Below are positions 15,932-24,257 of a DNA stretch of 64,000 nucleotides, in pieces. Source of the stretch: Micromonospora sp045209745 (GTDB lineage Bacteria > Actinomycetota > Actinomycetes > Mycobacteriales > Micromonosporaceae); contig NZ_CP109273.1 of assembly GCF_045209745.1 (NCBI RefSeq), positions 496,001 to 560,000 of the forward strand, written 5' to 3'. A model generated the notes under the pieces. The model was not told the DNA's origin. It saw only the letters and a list, made by a program, of their open reading frames with translations, and made no database searches. Each line of letters starts with the position of its first letter. The stretch's first letter is position 1. Position numbers and translations under genes: made by a program.

Positions 15932-16090
15932 TGTCGCCTCTGGCGAGGTGGCCCGTTCCGGGCTGAAAATTGTGTCGGTCGCCCGCTGACGTCGTATCTC
16001 CTTGGTCCGTACGAGGTCGTGGGTTAGTCGGACGCTGGTAGCCGCGTTATGGGCCCTTCGCTGTTGCTGCGAGCACGCGAGTTAGATTCA
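15932..16090 (+). ncRNA. Candidate IS110 bridge-RNA region
   Basis: In IS110-group elements the non-coding left end encodes a structured bridge RNA that guides recombination. Here the non-coding left flank contains adjacent hairpins, TCGCC-TCT-GGCGA near 15935 and GCCCG-TTC-CGGGC near 15951. No sequence match can be tested here, so the call rests on position and structure only. Confidence 0.35.
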
Positions 16091-16151
16091 CCCGTTCTGT
16101 GGCTGCCGCGGGCGACCGCCCTGATGTTCGCGCTGGTGGGGAGGGGTTCGG

Positions 16152-17420
16152 TTGCTGGAACAGGCCCAGGACGAAGAGCAGATCATCACGCGTGTGGCTG
16201 GGTTGGATATCGGTAAGGCGTCGTTGGTGTGTTGCGCGCGGGTGCCGGACGAGGCCCATCCGGGTCGGCGGTTGCAGGAGGTGCGGACCTACCCGACGAT
16301 GACCCGCTCGCTGACCGGGCTGGCCGAACGGCTGGCCGCTCTCGGCGTGACCCGGGTGGTGATGGAGGCGACCAGTGACTACTGGAAGCCGGTGTTCTAC
16401 CTCCTCGAGGCGCACGGCTTCGAGGTGTGGTTGGTCAACGCCCGCGACGTGAAGCATCTGCCGGGCCGGCCGAAGACCGACAAGCTGGACGCGGTGTGGT
16501 TGTGCAAGGTCGCCGAGCGGCAGATGATCCGGCCGAGTTTCGTGCCGCCCGCGCCGATCCGGATGCTGCGGGATCTGACCCGTTACCGGGTTGATCTGAT
16601 CGCCGAGGCCGGGGCGGAACGTAACCGGGCGGAGAAGCTCCTGGAGGACGCGCAGATCAAGCTGTCGGTCGTGGTCAGCGACCTGTTCGGCACGTCCGGG
16701 CGGGCGATGATGGCCGCGCTGATCGGCGGGCAACGTGACCCGCACACTCTGGCCGAGTTGGCCCGGTCCAGCCTGCGCCGCAAGATCCCCGCCTTGCAGG
16801 AAGCGTTGACCGGTCATTTCACGGATCATCACGCGTTCCTGCTGGGCAAGATGATCGCCCGGGTCGAACAGGTCGAGGCCGACATCCGCGACGTCGACGC
16901 CCGGATCGAGGCGCAACTGGCCCCTTTCACCCCGGCGGCGGCCCGGCTGCTTGACATCCCCGGGATCGGCCCGGCCGCCGCTGCCACGATCATCGCCGAG
17001 ATCGGCGTCGACATGACCCGCTTCCCGACCCCGGCCCACCTCGCTGGCTGGGCCAAGTTCGCCCCCGGCGTCAAGGAATCCGCTGGCCGGCGCAAAGGCA
17101 ACGGCTCGACCGGACACGGCAACCGTTACCTCGCCCGCGTCCTCGGCCAGATCGCCGTCTCCGCCGCCCGCACCAACACGTTCCTCGGCGAACGCTACCG
17201 ACGCATCGCCCGAAGACGCGGCGCCAAACGCGCGATCGTCGCGGTCGGCCGCTCGACCCTGACGATCATCTGGCACCTGCTGTCCGACCCCGAAGCCCAC
17301 TTCCATGACCTCGGCGCCGATTTCTACCTCAGCCGCACCGACACCGAACGCCGCAAACGCAACCACATCCACCAACTCGAAGCCCTCGGCTACCGCGTCA
17401 CCCTCGACCTCGCCGCATAA
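16152..17420 (+). CDS. IS110-family transposase (DEDD type)
   Basis: Recombinase of 422 aa from TTG 16152, with GAGGGG upstream. The N-terminal RuvC-like DEDD site is visible: D19 (AGLDIGK), E72 (VMEATSDYW), D110 and D113 (KTDKLDA). The C-terminal domain has LLDIPGIGPAAAATIIAEIG (267-286) and the Ser-containing segment around S310-S319 before GNRYLARVLGQ, the catalytic-serine region of IS110 recombinases. The frame is intact, so the element may be active. Confidence 0.93.
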   Translation: MLEQAQDEEQIITRVAGLDIGKASLVCCARVPDEAHPGRRLQEVRTYPTMTRSLTGLAERLAALGVTRVVMEATSDYWKPVFYLLEAHGFEVWLVNARDVKHLPGRPKTDKLDAVWLCKVAERQMIRPSFVPPAPIRMLRDLTRYRVDLIAEAGAERNRAEKLLEDAQIKLSVVVSDLFGTSGRAMMAALIGGQRDPHTLAELARSSLRRKIPALQEALTGHFTDHHAFLLGKMIARVEQVEADIRDVDARIEAQLAPFTPAAARLLDIPGIGPAAAATIIAEIGVDMTRFPTPAHLAGWAKFAPGVKESAGRRKGNGSTGHGNRYLARVLGQIAVSAARTNTFLGERYRRIARRRGAKRAIVAVGRSTLTIIWHLLSDPEAHFHDLGADFYLSRTDTERRKRNHIHQLEALGYRVTLDLAA

Positions 17421-17506
17421 CCACCACCCACCCAGCAAGAACCCATCCCGCTCCGCTTCGCTACGCGGGATGCTGCCGCGCGTCTACGTACGGTTCGATT
17501 TTCGAG

Positions 17507-18544
17507 TTAGGCGGCGAGGATGCGGGATAGGGCTGTGGTGGCGCGGTCGATGTCTGCGTCGTTGAGGCCCAGGTGGGTGACCAGGCGGGCGGTACGGGGG
17601 CCGAGCACCGAGATCAGTACGCCCTCGGCCCGCGCGGCGGCGGCCAGAGCACGCGCGTCCAGGGCGTGCTTGGTGAGGTCCAGCGCGACCAGGTTGGTGC
17701 GGACCGTGGTGGCCAGCACGCCGAACGGCGCGACCACCTCGGCGAGCCGGGCCGCCCGGGCGTGGTCGTCAGCCAGCCGGTCGACGTGGTGCGCGAGCGC
17801 GTACCGGCCGGCGGCGGCGAGGATGCCGGCCTGACGCATGCCGCCGCCCATCCGCTTGCGGATCAGCCGAGCCCGTTCGATGTTCTCCGCGCTGCCCAGC
17901 ACCAGCGAGCCGACCGGCGCGCCGAGGCCCTTGGAGAGGCACACCGACAGCGTGTCGAAGAGCCGCCCGTACTCGATCAGGGGCACCCCGTCCGCGACGT
18001 GCGCGTGCCAGATCCGGGCGCCGTCGCAGTGCAGCGCGACGCCCGCGTCGTCGGCGACCCCGCGCAGCTCCCGCAGGGTGGCCAGCGGAATCACCCCGCC
18101 GCCGCCGCGATTGTGGGTCTGCTCGACGGCGATCGCACGGGTGGGGACGGCGAAGTAGCCGTCCGGTCGGATCATCCCGGCCACCGTCTCCGGGTCGATG
18201 TCCGCACCAACCGCAGGCCAGGTCCGCGAGGAAATCCCGCCGTACGCGGCTGCGGCACCGATCTCGTACGTGACCACGTGCGCGTCGGCGTCGCAGAGCA
18301 ACTCGTCGCCAGGCGACACCAGCAGTTGCAGGGCGATCTGGTTGGCCATCGACCCGCTCGGGGCGAACAGCGCCGCCTCGTGCCCGAACAGCGCGGCGAC
18401 CTCGGCCTCCAGCGCGTTGACGGTCGGGTCCTCGCCGTAGACGTCGTCACCGACCTCGGCGGTGGCCATCGCCTCCCGCATCCCGGTGGTGGGTCGGGTC
18501 ACCGTGTCGGACCGCAGGTCCACGAACAGGTCAGCCACAATCAT
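17507..18544 (-). CDS. Low-specificity threonine aldolase family (PLP)
   Basis: PLP-dependent enzyme cleaving threonine or related beta-hydroxy amino acids to glycine and an aldehyde; 345 aa from ATG 18544 (a GTG two codons later has better Shine-Dalgarno spacing). It begins with the family N-terminus DLRSDTVTRPT, has HCDGARIW at 172-179 and the PLP lysine K205 in LSKGLGAPVGS. It lies 44 bp downstream of aroG on the same strand. The gap contains a GCGGGGCTCGCAAGCTC-type short sequence that resembles repeated intergenic DNA. Confidence 0.88.
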   Translation of the reverse strand: MIVADLFVDLRSDTVTRPTTGMREAMATAEVGDDVYGEDPTVNALEAEVAALFGHEAALFAPSGSMANQIALQLLVSPGDELLCDADAHVVTYEIGAAAAYGGISSRTWPAVGADIDPETVAGMIRPDGYFAVPTRAIAVEQTHNRGGGGVIPLATLRELRGVADDAGVALHCDGARIWHAHVADGVPLIEYGRLFDTLSVCLSKGLGAPVGSLVLGSAENIERARLIRKRMGGGMRQAGILAAAGRYALAHHVDRLADDHARAARLAEVVAPFGVLATTVRTNLVALDLTKHALDARALAAAARAEGVLISVLGPRTARLVTHLGLNDADIDRATTALSRILAA

Positions 18545-18588
18545 CCTTTCCACTGCCGGCTGCGGGGCTCGCAAGCTCACTCCTCGCG

Positions 18589-19995
18589 TCAGCCACGGAG
18601 CATCTCGGCTACGAGGAAAGCCAACTCCAACGACTGCTGGGTGTTCAATCGCGGGTCGCAGGCGGTTTCGTACCGGTCGGGCAGGTCGAGGTCCTCGATG
18701 CCCTGGGCGCCGCCGAGGCATTCGGTGACGTCCTCGCCGGTCAACTCGACGTGCAGGCCACCGGGGTGGGTGTCCAGCCCTCGGTGCACCTCGAAGTAGC
18801 CGAGCACCTCGTCGACGATGCGGTCGAAGTGCCGGGTCTTGTAGCCGTTGGACGACTCGTGCGTGTTGCCGTGCATCGGATCGCACTGCCAGACCACCTT
18901 GGCGCCGGCGGCGGTGACCTTGGCGACGATCGGCGGCAGGGCGTCGCGCACCCGGTGGTTACCCATCCGGCTGATCAGGGTGAGCCGGCCGGGGATGTTG
19001 TCCGGGTTGAGCTTCTCGCACAGCTCGATCGCCTCGTCCGGGGAGGTGGTCGGGCCGAGCTTGACGCCGATCGGGTTGGCGATCCGGGAGATGAAGTCGA
19101 TGTGCGCGCCGCTGATCTGCCGGGTGCGCTCGCCGATCCAGAGGAAGTGCCCGGAGAGCCCGTACGCCCGACGGTCGGAGACCCGGGTGAGCGCCCGGTC
19201 GTATTCCAGGGCGAGGGCCTCGTGGGAGCAGTAGAGCGTGACGGTACGCAGCGCCTCGTCGTCGGTCATCCCGCAGGCCCGGATGAAGGCCAGCGCCCGG
19301 TCGATCTCCCGGGCGATCGCCTCGTAGCGCTCCCCCGCCGGGGAGTTCTTCACGAAGCCCTTGTTCCAGTCGTGCACGGCGTGCAGGTCGGCGAGCCCGC
19401 CGGCGAGGTACGCCCGGAGCATGTTCATCGCCGCCGCCGAGTTGGCGTACGCCCGGATCATGCGCTGCGGGTCGGCGACCCGGGCGGCCGGGTCGGCCTC
19501 CAACGAGTTGATCATGTCGCCCCGGTATGCGGGCAGGCCGCGCGCGTCGGTGGGCAGTGAGCGGGGCTTCGTGTACTGCCCGGCGACCCGGGCAACCTTG
19601 ACCACCGGCAGCGACGCGCCGTAGGTGAGCACGATCGCCATCTGGAGCAGGGTGCGGGCGTTGGCCAGCAGGTGACTCTCGGTGTTGTCGACGAACGTCT
19701 CGGCGCAGTCACCGCCCTGGAGCAGGAACGCCTTGCCCTCGCAGACCAGGGCGAGCTTCTGCCGGAGCTGGTCCACCTCGTAGGGCGCGACGACCGACGG
19801 CACGGTGTCGAGGACCTTGCAGACCGCGGCGACGGCCGCCGGGTCGGACCACGGCGGGATCTGCTCGCGGGGCAGCTCCCGCCATCGGTCCAGGCCGAGC
19901 GCGGCGTCCTCGGCGGAGTCGACGGTCGGTCGGCTGGTCTGCAGGCCCGGGCTGCTCACCGCGGGATGGCTCAGCTGATGCCACTCATGGCGCAT
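18589..19995 (-). CDS. aroG: Class II DAHP synthase
   Basis: 3-deoxy-D-arabino-heptulosonate-7-phosphate synthase, first step of the shikimate pathway; 468 aa of the plant-like class II type found in actinobacteria (M. tuberculosis Rv2178c). Metal/active-site Cys97 lies in LLQGGDCAETF; other blocks are KPRSLPTDARGLPAYRGD, GLSGHFLWIGERTRQ, GVKLGPTTSPDEA, WQCDPMHGNTH and GGLHVELTGEDVTEC. Probably the first gene of a unit with the downstream threonine aldolase. Confidence 0.95.
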   Translation of the reverse strand: MRHEWHQLSHPAVSSPGLQTSRPTVDSAEDAALGLDRWRELPREQIPPWSDPAAVAAVCKVLDTVPSVVAPYEVDQLRQKLALVCEGKAFLLQGGDCAETFVDNTESHLLANARTLLQMAIVLTYGASLPVVKVARVAGQYTKPRSLPTDARGLPAYRGDMINSLEADPAARVADPQRMIRAYANSAAAMNMLRAYLAGGLADLHAVHDWNKGFVKNSPAGERYEAIAREIDRALAFIRACGMTDDEALRTVTLYCSHEALALEYDRALTRVSDRRAYGLSGHFLWIGERTRQISGAHIDFISRIANPIGVKLGPTTSPDEAIELCEKLNPDNIPGRLTLISRMGNHRVRDALPPIVAKVTAAGAKVVWQCDPMHGNTHESSNGYKTRHFDRIVDEVLGYFEVHRGLDTHPGGLHVELTGEDVTECLGGAQGIEDLDLPDRYETACDPRLNTQQSLELAFLVAEMLRG

Positions 19996-20083
19996 GACAG
20001 AAAGCGTACGGCGACCGCGGGGGTGCCCGGGCGGCGAGGGGGACGGTTCCGGTAGATGGGAGACCAGTCCCGGTGGGCGGAGT

Positions 20084-20590
20084 TCAGGAAGCGGGCGAGG
20101 GGACGGCGTCGCCCGGCGACGGGCTGGCGGGCGGGGCGTCGCCCGGCGCTTCCCCGGCGATGCACCAGTCGCCGCCGTCGCGGGTGACGGTGAACACCAG
20201 CGGCCGGGTGGCCTTGCGCTTGCCGGCGGTGACCGACACCGAGACGCTGACCTCCTGGCCGCGCGGGCCGGACCGGACGTCGGTGATGGCCGCCTCGGGC
20301 ACCTCGAAGTGATCGGCGAAGTCGCCGTTGGGGCCGGTCGCGCCCAGGTCGAAGCCCTCGTGCAGCAGCGCGCAGAGCTGGCTGCGGCCGGCGGCCACGT
20401 CCTTGGCGGTCATCGCGTCGAGGTACGCCTGGACGCGCTCGCGGGACCGGGTGGCAGCCTCCTCGGCGGGGGCCCGCTCGGGCTTGGCGGCCGTGTCGTC
20501 GTCGTCGCCGATCCCGCACCCGACCAGGGCGACCGGCAGCAGCACTAGCCCGGCGGCGGTCGCCGCCAGCCTGCGATGGGTCGGGCGCAT
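20084..20590 (-). CDS. Secreted lipoprotein, unknown function
   Basis: 168 aa from ATG 20590, with GGAGGTGGTC upstream. A lipoprotein signal peptide (MRPTHRR charged start, hydrophobic core, lipobox LVGC with Cys25) is followed by an acidic linker and a small alpha/beta domain (RVQAYLDAMTAKD, later LVFTVTRDGGDWCI) resembling DUF4878/NTF2-like lipoproteins. The C-terminus is Pro/Ser/Ala rich. No function can be assigned. Confidence 0.75.
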   Translation of the reverse strand: MRPTHRRLAATAAGLVLLPVALVGCGIGDDDDTAAKPERAPAEEAATRSRERVQAYLDAMTAKDVAAGRSQLCALLHEGFDLGATGPNGDFADHFEVPEAAITDVRSGPRGQEVSVSVSVTAGKRKATRPLVFTVTRDGGDWCIAGEAPGDAPPASPSPGDAVPSPAS

Positions 20591-20713
20591 GACCACCTCC
20601 GTCGACGGTGAGATCGAGACGTGCCGAGCCGCGAGTCTGCCACATCGCGCTGGCCTCACCCAACGACGGCGGCCCGGCCGACGCTGGGCGTCGACCGGGC
20701 CGGTGTTGTCACG

Positions 20714-20745
20714 GGCGGGGAGGGACGGTGCGGCCCCTCCCCGCC
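20714..20745 (-). terminator. GC-rich hairpin after chitinase gene
   Basis: GGCGGGGAGGG (20714-20724) and CCCTCCCCGCC (20735-20745) form an 11-bp perfect stem with a 10-nt loop, 27 bp past the chitinase stop. Confidence 0.7.
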
Positions 20746-20771
20746 GTGTGGGTGATGCGTCGGCCCTCGGC

Positions 20772-22406
20772 TCAGCCGAGACCGCCCTTGATGGCGCCAA
20801 TGAGCTCGCCGTTGCCGGTGTCACCGGAGAGCTCCCAGAAGAACGCGCCACCGAGGCCCTGGTTGTTCGCGTACGTCATCTTGCCGTTGATGGTCGACGG
20901 GGTGTCGTAGCTCCACCAGTTGCTGCCGCACTTGGCGTACGCGGTGCCGCCGACCGTCCCGGTGGCCGGGCAGGTGTTCTTGAGGACCTTGTAGTCCTCG
21001 ATGCCCGCCTCGTAGGTGCCCGGTGCCGCGCCGGTGGCGCTGCCGCCCGGGGCGGCCTGGGTGACCCCGGTCCAGCCCCGACCGTAGAAGCCGATGCCGA
21101 GCAGCAGCTTGTTGGCCGGTACGCCCTTGCTCTTGAGCTTCTGGATCGCCGCGTCCGAGTTGAAGCCCTGCTGCGGAATGCCGGTGTACGAGGTGAGCGG
21201 CGAGTGCGGTGCCGTCGGGCCCTGTGCGGCGAAGGCGCCGAAGTAGTCGTAGGTCATCGGCATCAGCCAGTTGAGGTTGCCGATGGCCCCGGCGTAGTCG
21301 GTGGCGTCGATCTTGCCGCCGTTACTGCCGTCCGCGGTGATCGCGGCGGTGACCAGGGCGTTGGAGCCGAACTTGGTCCGCAGCGCGCCGATCACGTTCT
21401 TGAACGCGTTCGGGCCGCTGGTGTCACAGCTCAGGCCGCAGGCGTTCGGGTATTCCCAGTCGACGTCGATGCCGTCGAAGACGTCCGCCCAGCGCGGGTC
21501 CTCGACCAGGTTGTAGCAGCTCTCGGCGAAGGCGGCCGGGTTCTGCGCGGCCTGGGTGAAGCCGCCGGACCAGGTCCAACCGCCGAACGACCAGATCACC
21601 TTGAGGTGCGGGTTCATCTTCTTGAGCTTGCGCAGCTGGTTGAAGCTGCCCCGCAGCGGCTGGTCCCAGGTGTCGGCGACGCCGTCCACGCTGTCCGCCG
21701 CCGTGTACGCCTTCTCGTAGTCGGCGTAGCTGTCGCCGATGGAGCAGCGGCCACCGGTGGTGTTGCCGAAGGCGTACAGGATGTGGGTCAGCTTGGCGGC
21801 GGAGCCGCTGGTCTGGATGTTCTTGACGTGGTAGTTGCGGGCGTAGACGCCCCACTCGGCGAAGTAGCCGACGACCTTCTTGCCACCCGGGTTCGGCGGG
21901 TTGGTGGTCGGCGGTGGCGTGGTGGGCGGGGTGGTGGTGGGTGGCGTCGTGGTCGGCGGGGTGGTGGTCGGCGGCGGGGTCGTGGTCGGCGGGCTGGTCG
22001 GGGTGCCGCCGCCGCAGGGTGCGCCGTTGACGGTGCAGTTCAACGGTGCCTTGAAGGCGCCCGTGCCGTTGTAACCCCAGCTGAACGAGGCACCCGGGGC
22101 GAGCCCGCCGGCCCAGCTCTTCTTCACCGCGACCCAGTGGTTGCCGCTGCTGGTCACGTCGGCGTCCCAGGCGCTGCTGATGGCGGTGCCCGAGGGCAGG
22201 TCGAACTCGATGCGCCAGGTGTTGATGGTGGCGCTCGACCCGTTGGTGACGGTCACCTTCGTTTCGTGACCGGTCCCCCAGTCCTGCACCTTGGTGAACG
22301 TGGTGGTGACTGTGCCGGCGCCGAACGCGGTGGTCATCGGCACCGCTGCGACGGTCACGGCGACCACGGCACCGGCCCAGAGGGCCCGGCGGAGCGATCT
22401 TTTCAT
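20772..22406 (-). CDS. Secreted CBM2-GH18 chitinase
   Basis: Extracellular chitinase, 544 aa. A twin-basic start (MKRSLRRALWAG) and hydrophobic signal peptide end at about residue 29. A family 2 carbohydrate-binding module (about 31-131, bounded by Cys124/Cys131-like residues, Trp-rich) is joined by a Thr/Pro linker (about 134-172) to a GH18 catalytic domain (about 176-544). The catalytic motif DGIDVDWE is at 311-318 and intact. It probably binds and degrades chitin. The start ATG 22406 has GGGAG 8-9 nt upstream, with a palindrome just beyond. Confidence 0.95.
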   Translation of the reverse strand: MKRSLRRALWAGAVVAVTVAAVPMTTAFGAGTVTTTFTKVQDWGTGHETKVTVTNGSSATINTWRIEFDLPSGTAISSAWDADVTSSGNHWVAVKKSWAGGLAPGASFSWGYNGTGAFKAPLNCTVNGAPCGGGTPTSPPTTTPPPTTTPPTTTPPTTTPPTTPPPTTNPPNPGGKKVVGYFAEWGVYARNYHVKNIQTSGSAAKLTHILYAFGNTTGGRCSIGDSYADYEKAYTAADSVDGVADTWDQPLRGSFNQLRKLKKMNPHLKVIWSFGGWTWSGGFTQAAQNPAAFAESCYNLVEDPRWADVFDGIDVDWEYPNACGLSCDTSGPNAFKNVIGALRTKFGSNALVTAAITADGSNGGKIDATDYAGAIGNLNWLMPMTYDYFGAFAAQGPTAPHSPLTSYTGIPQQGFNSDAAIQKLKSKGVPANKLLLGIGFYGRGWTGVTQAAPGGSATGAAPGTYEAGIEDYKVLKNTCPATGTVGGTAYAKCGSNWWSYDTPSTINGKMTYANNQGLGGAFFWELSGDTGNGELIGAIKGGLG

Positions 22407-22427
22407 AAGGCGTCTCCCGAACTGTTA

Positions 22428-22438
22428 GGAAACTTTCC
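22428..22438. promoter_or_regulatory. Palindrome upstream of chitinase start
   Basis: GGAAACTTTCC is an 11-bp perfect palindrome (5-1-5), 22 bp upstream of the chitinase ATG, extended weakly to TTAGGAAACTTTCCAAAA. Its position suggests an operator for a substrate-responsive repressor of secreted glycoside hydrolases; no regulator is encoded nearby. Confidence 0.4.
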
Positions 22439-22574
22439 AAAAGGGATGGTGAGACGGTACTCACAGCGTCATCACTTCGTCAAGATGTCCATGTTTCGAT
22501 TTCTCCTGGTGCATGTAGTGCGCCAGGCCCGCCCGCCCCCGAAACCCCGCCCCACCGGCGCGTAGCCTCGGTCC

Positions 22575-23069
22575 ATGACCGTCTTCGACATCCCGATCGG
22601 CGCCCTCAACGGCGGCCCTGCCGAGCTGGCCCGCTACCGCGGCAAGGCGCTGCTGGTCGTCAACGTGGCTTCCCGCTGCGGCCTCACACCCCAGTACGCC
22701 GGCCTCCAGGCGCTCGCGGACACCTACGCCGACCGGGGCCTGGTGGTGCTCGGCGTCCCCTGCAACCAGTTCGCTGGACAGGAGCCAGGCAGCGCCGCCG
22801 AGATCAGCGACTTCTGCCAGGTCAACTACGGGGTGACCTTCCCGCTGACCGAGAAAATCGACGTCAACGGCCCCGAGCGACACCCGCTCTACACCACGCT
22901 GGTGGACGCCCCGGACGCCGACGGGCACACCGGGGACGTCCGGTGGAACTTCGAGAAGTTCCTGGTGACCCCGGACGGCACGGTCGCCGCGCGCTTCGCC
23001 CCGACGGTCGAGCCCGCCGCCGACGAACTGCGCATCGCCATCGAGAAGGCACTCCCCACCACCGCCTGA
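22575..23069 (+). CDS. Glutathione peroxidase family thiol peroxidase
   Basis: Cys-type GPx, 164 aa. The peroxidatic site is C35 in NVASRCGLTPQY, with the second GPx motif VPCNQFAGQEPG (61-72) and a C-terminal WNFEKFLV block carrying the conserved Trp and Asn. As actinobacteria use thioredoxin or mycothiol rather than glutathione, it probably acts as a thioredoxin-linked peroxidase. It is divergent from the chitinase and starts at ATG 22575. Confidence 0.92.
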   Translation: MTVFDIPIGALNGGPAELARYRGKALLVVNVASRCGLTPQYAGLQALADTYADRGLVVLGVPCNQFAGQEPGSAAEISDFCQVNYGVTFPLTEKIDVNGPERHPLYTTLVDAPDADGHTGDVRWNFEKFLVTPDGTVAARFAPTVEPAADELRIAIEKALPTTA

Positions 23070-23086
23070 CGTTCACCCCCGAGTCG

Positions 23087-23147
23087 TGTTGATCAAGAGA
23101 TTTGCGTCAGCTGAAGCCCGTTTCCGACGCAAGCCTCTTGATCGACA
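23087..23147. repeat. GATC-ended intergenic palindrome (copy D)
   Basis: Arms 23087-23108 and 23126-23147 pair over 22 bp with one mismatch and G-U wobbles; the loop is 17 nt. It lies just after the peroxidase stop and overlaps the broken end of the GNAT remnant at 23107-23322. Confidence 0.65.
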
Positions 23148-23322
23148 GGTCACCGTGATCGGCGAGGGCCCGGACGAACCGCCCGTCACCGGAGAGTGGC
23201 ACGTCGCCGGAGAGCCGATCGACGACCAGCGTGCGCAGTACGTTGTGCAGGACCGGCTCGCGACACAGCCAGGCGTCGGCGCCGGCGGCGAAGGCCGCGA
23301 GATCCTCGGCGAGGCAGCGCAT
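23107..23322 (-). pseudogene. Remnant of a GNAT N-acetyltransferase N-terminus
   Basis: An open frame of 71 codons starts MRCLAEDLAAFAAGADAWL and continues with PVLHNVLRTLVVDRL, a pattern seen at the N-terminus of a common actinobacterial GNAT family. It lacks the acetyl-CoA-binding part and ends inside the palindrome at 23087-23147. I read it as a truncated gene, perhaps cut by arrival of the palindrome or by a deletion. It could also be a chance frame in GC-rich DNA. Confidence 0.45.
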
Positions 23323-23418
23323 GCCACCAGTCTTCGTACACGGCCGACGCCCCGGCAACCGGAATAACCCATCGCGCCGGTCGGGAATGGTCGCGGATGG
23401 ACGGAGTTGGGAACGAGC

Positions 23419-24093
23419 ATGACAATTGTGGGACTGATCGGCAGTGGCAACATCGGCGGCACGTTGGCCCGACTGGCAGTGGATGCCGGCTACGACGTGG
23501 TGCTGAGCAACTCGCGCGGCCCGGAGACGCTGAAGGACCTCGTCGACGAGTTGGGCGGGCACGCCAGCGCCGGCACGGCACAGGACGCGGCGGCAGTCGG
23601 CGATCTGGTGGTGGTCACTGTGCCGCTGAAGGCGTACCGCGCGGTGCCCGCGGAGCCGCTGGCCGGCAAGGTCGTCATCGACACCAACAACTACTACCCA
23701 CAGCGTGACGGGACCTTCCCCGAGCTGGACTCCAACGAGACCACCAGCAGTGAGCTGCTGCAGCGGCACCTGCCGGGCGCCCGGGTGGTCAAGGTCTTCA
23801 ACAACATCTACTTCAAGCACCTGGCCGCGCTCCCCCGGCCGTCCGGCGCGGCCGACCGCAGCGCCCTCGCGATCGCGGGCGACGACGCCGCCGCGAAGGC
23901 CGAGGTGACGGCCTTCCTGGACCGGATCGGCTACGACGCGGTCGACGTCGGGTCGCTGGCCGAGGGGTGGCGCTACCAGCCGGACACCCCGGCGTACGGC
24001 ACGCCCTACTCCGCCGACCCGACCAACTGGGAGCACCCGGCCCAGGGCGACGCCGAGAAGGTACGCGCCGCCCTGGCCGCCGCGACCCGCTGA
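23419..24093 (+). CDS. F420-dependent NADP oxidoreductase-like protein
   Basis: Rossmann-fold reductase, 224 aa from ATG 23419. The dinucleotide site GSGNIGG is at residues 8-14, with SNSRGPETL after the second strand, as in NADPH:F420 reductase-like proteins that recognise the 2'-phosphate. A middle block KVVIDTNNYYPQRDG and the C-terminal YQPDTPAYGTPY are typical of this family. Substrate is not certain, because many members have lost F420 use. Stand-alone gene. Confidence 0.8.
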   Translation: MTIVGLIGSGNIGGTLARLAVDAGYDVVLSNSRGPETLKDLVDELGGHASAGTAQDAAAVGDLVVVTVPLKAYRAVPAEPLAGKVVIDTNNYYPQRDGTFPELDSNETTSSELLQRHLPGARVVKVFNNIYFKHLAALPRPSGAADRSALAIAGDDAAAKAEVTAFLDRIGYDAVDVGSLAEGWRYQPDTPAYGTPYSADPTNWEHPAQGDAEKVRAALAAATR

Positions 24094-24257
24094 GCAACGC
24101 CGCCGCCCTCCCACGGGTGAGGGCGCAACGCGAGGGCAGTGCGGCGGGGCCGGGCGGCCACAAAAACATCGCCTTGGCAACTTGCGTTGCAGTCCCATAC
24201 ACGGGACCCTGTTCTCTGGGTTGCCGCCCGCTCACCGAACGTGCTTCCGGAGGCGAC

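Larger units (their letters stand above)
15932..17460 (+). mobile_element. IS110-family insertion sequence (ends approximate)
   Basis: The element carries one IS110-type transposase and lies between nfo and the threonine aldolase gene. IS110 members have no terminal inverted repeats, so the ends cannot be fixed by eye. The left limit is set by the host palindrome ending at about 15931, and the right limit lies between the transposase stop (17420) and the aldolase stop (17507), where a CATCCCGC/GCGGGATG hairpin occurs. About 220 bp of non-coding DNA precedes the transposase. Confidence 0.65.

Noticed and set aside
24170..24205. Promoter TTGGCA with ATACAC before DUF4397 gene
   Set aside because: Spacing is acceptable but the -10 match is weak, so it was not listed as a feature.
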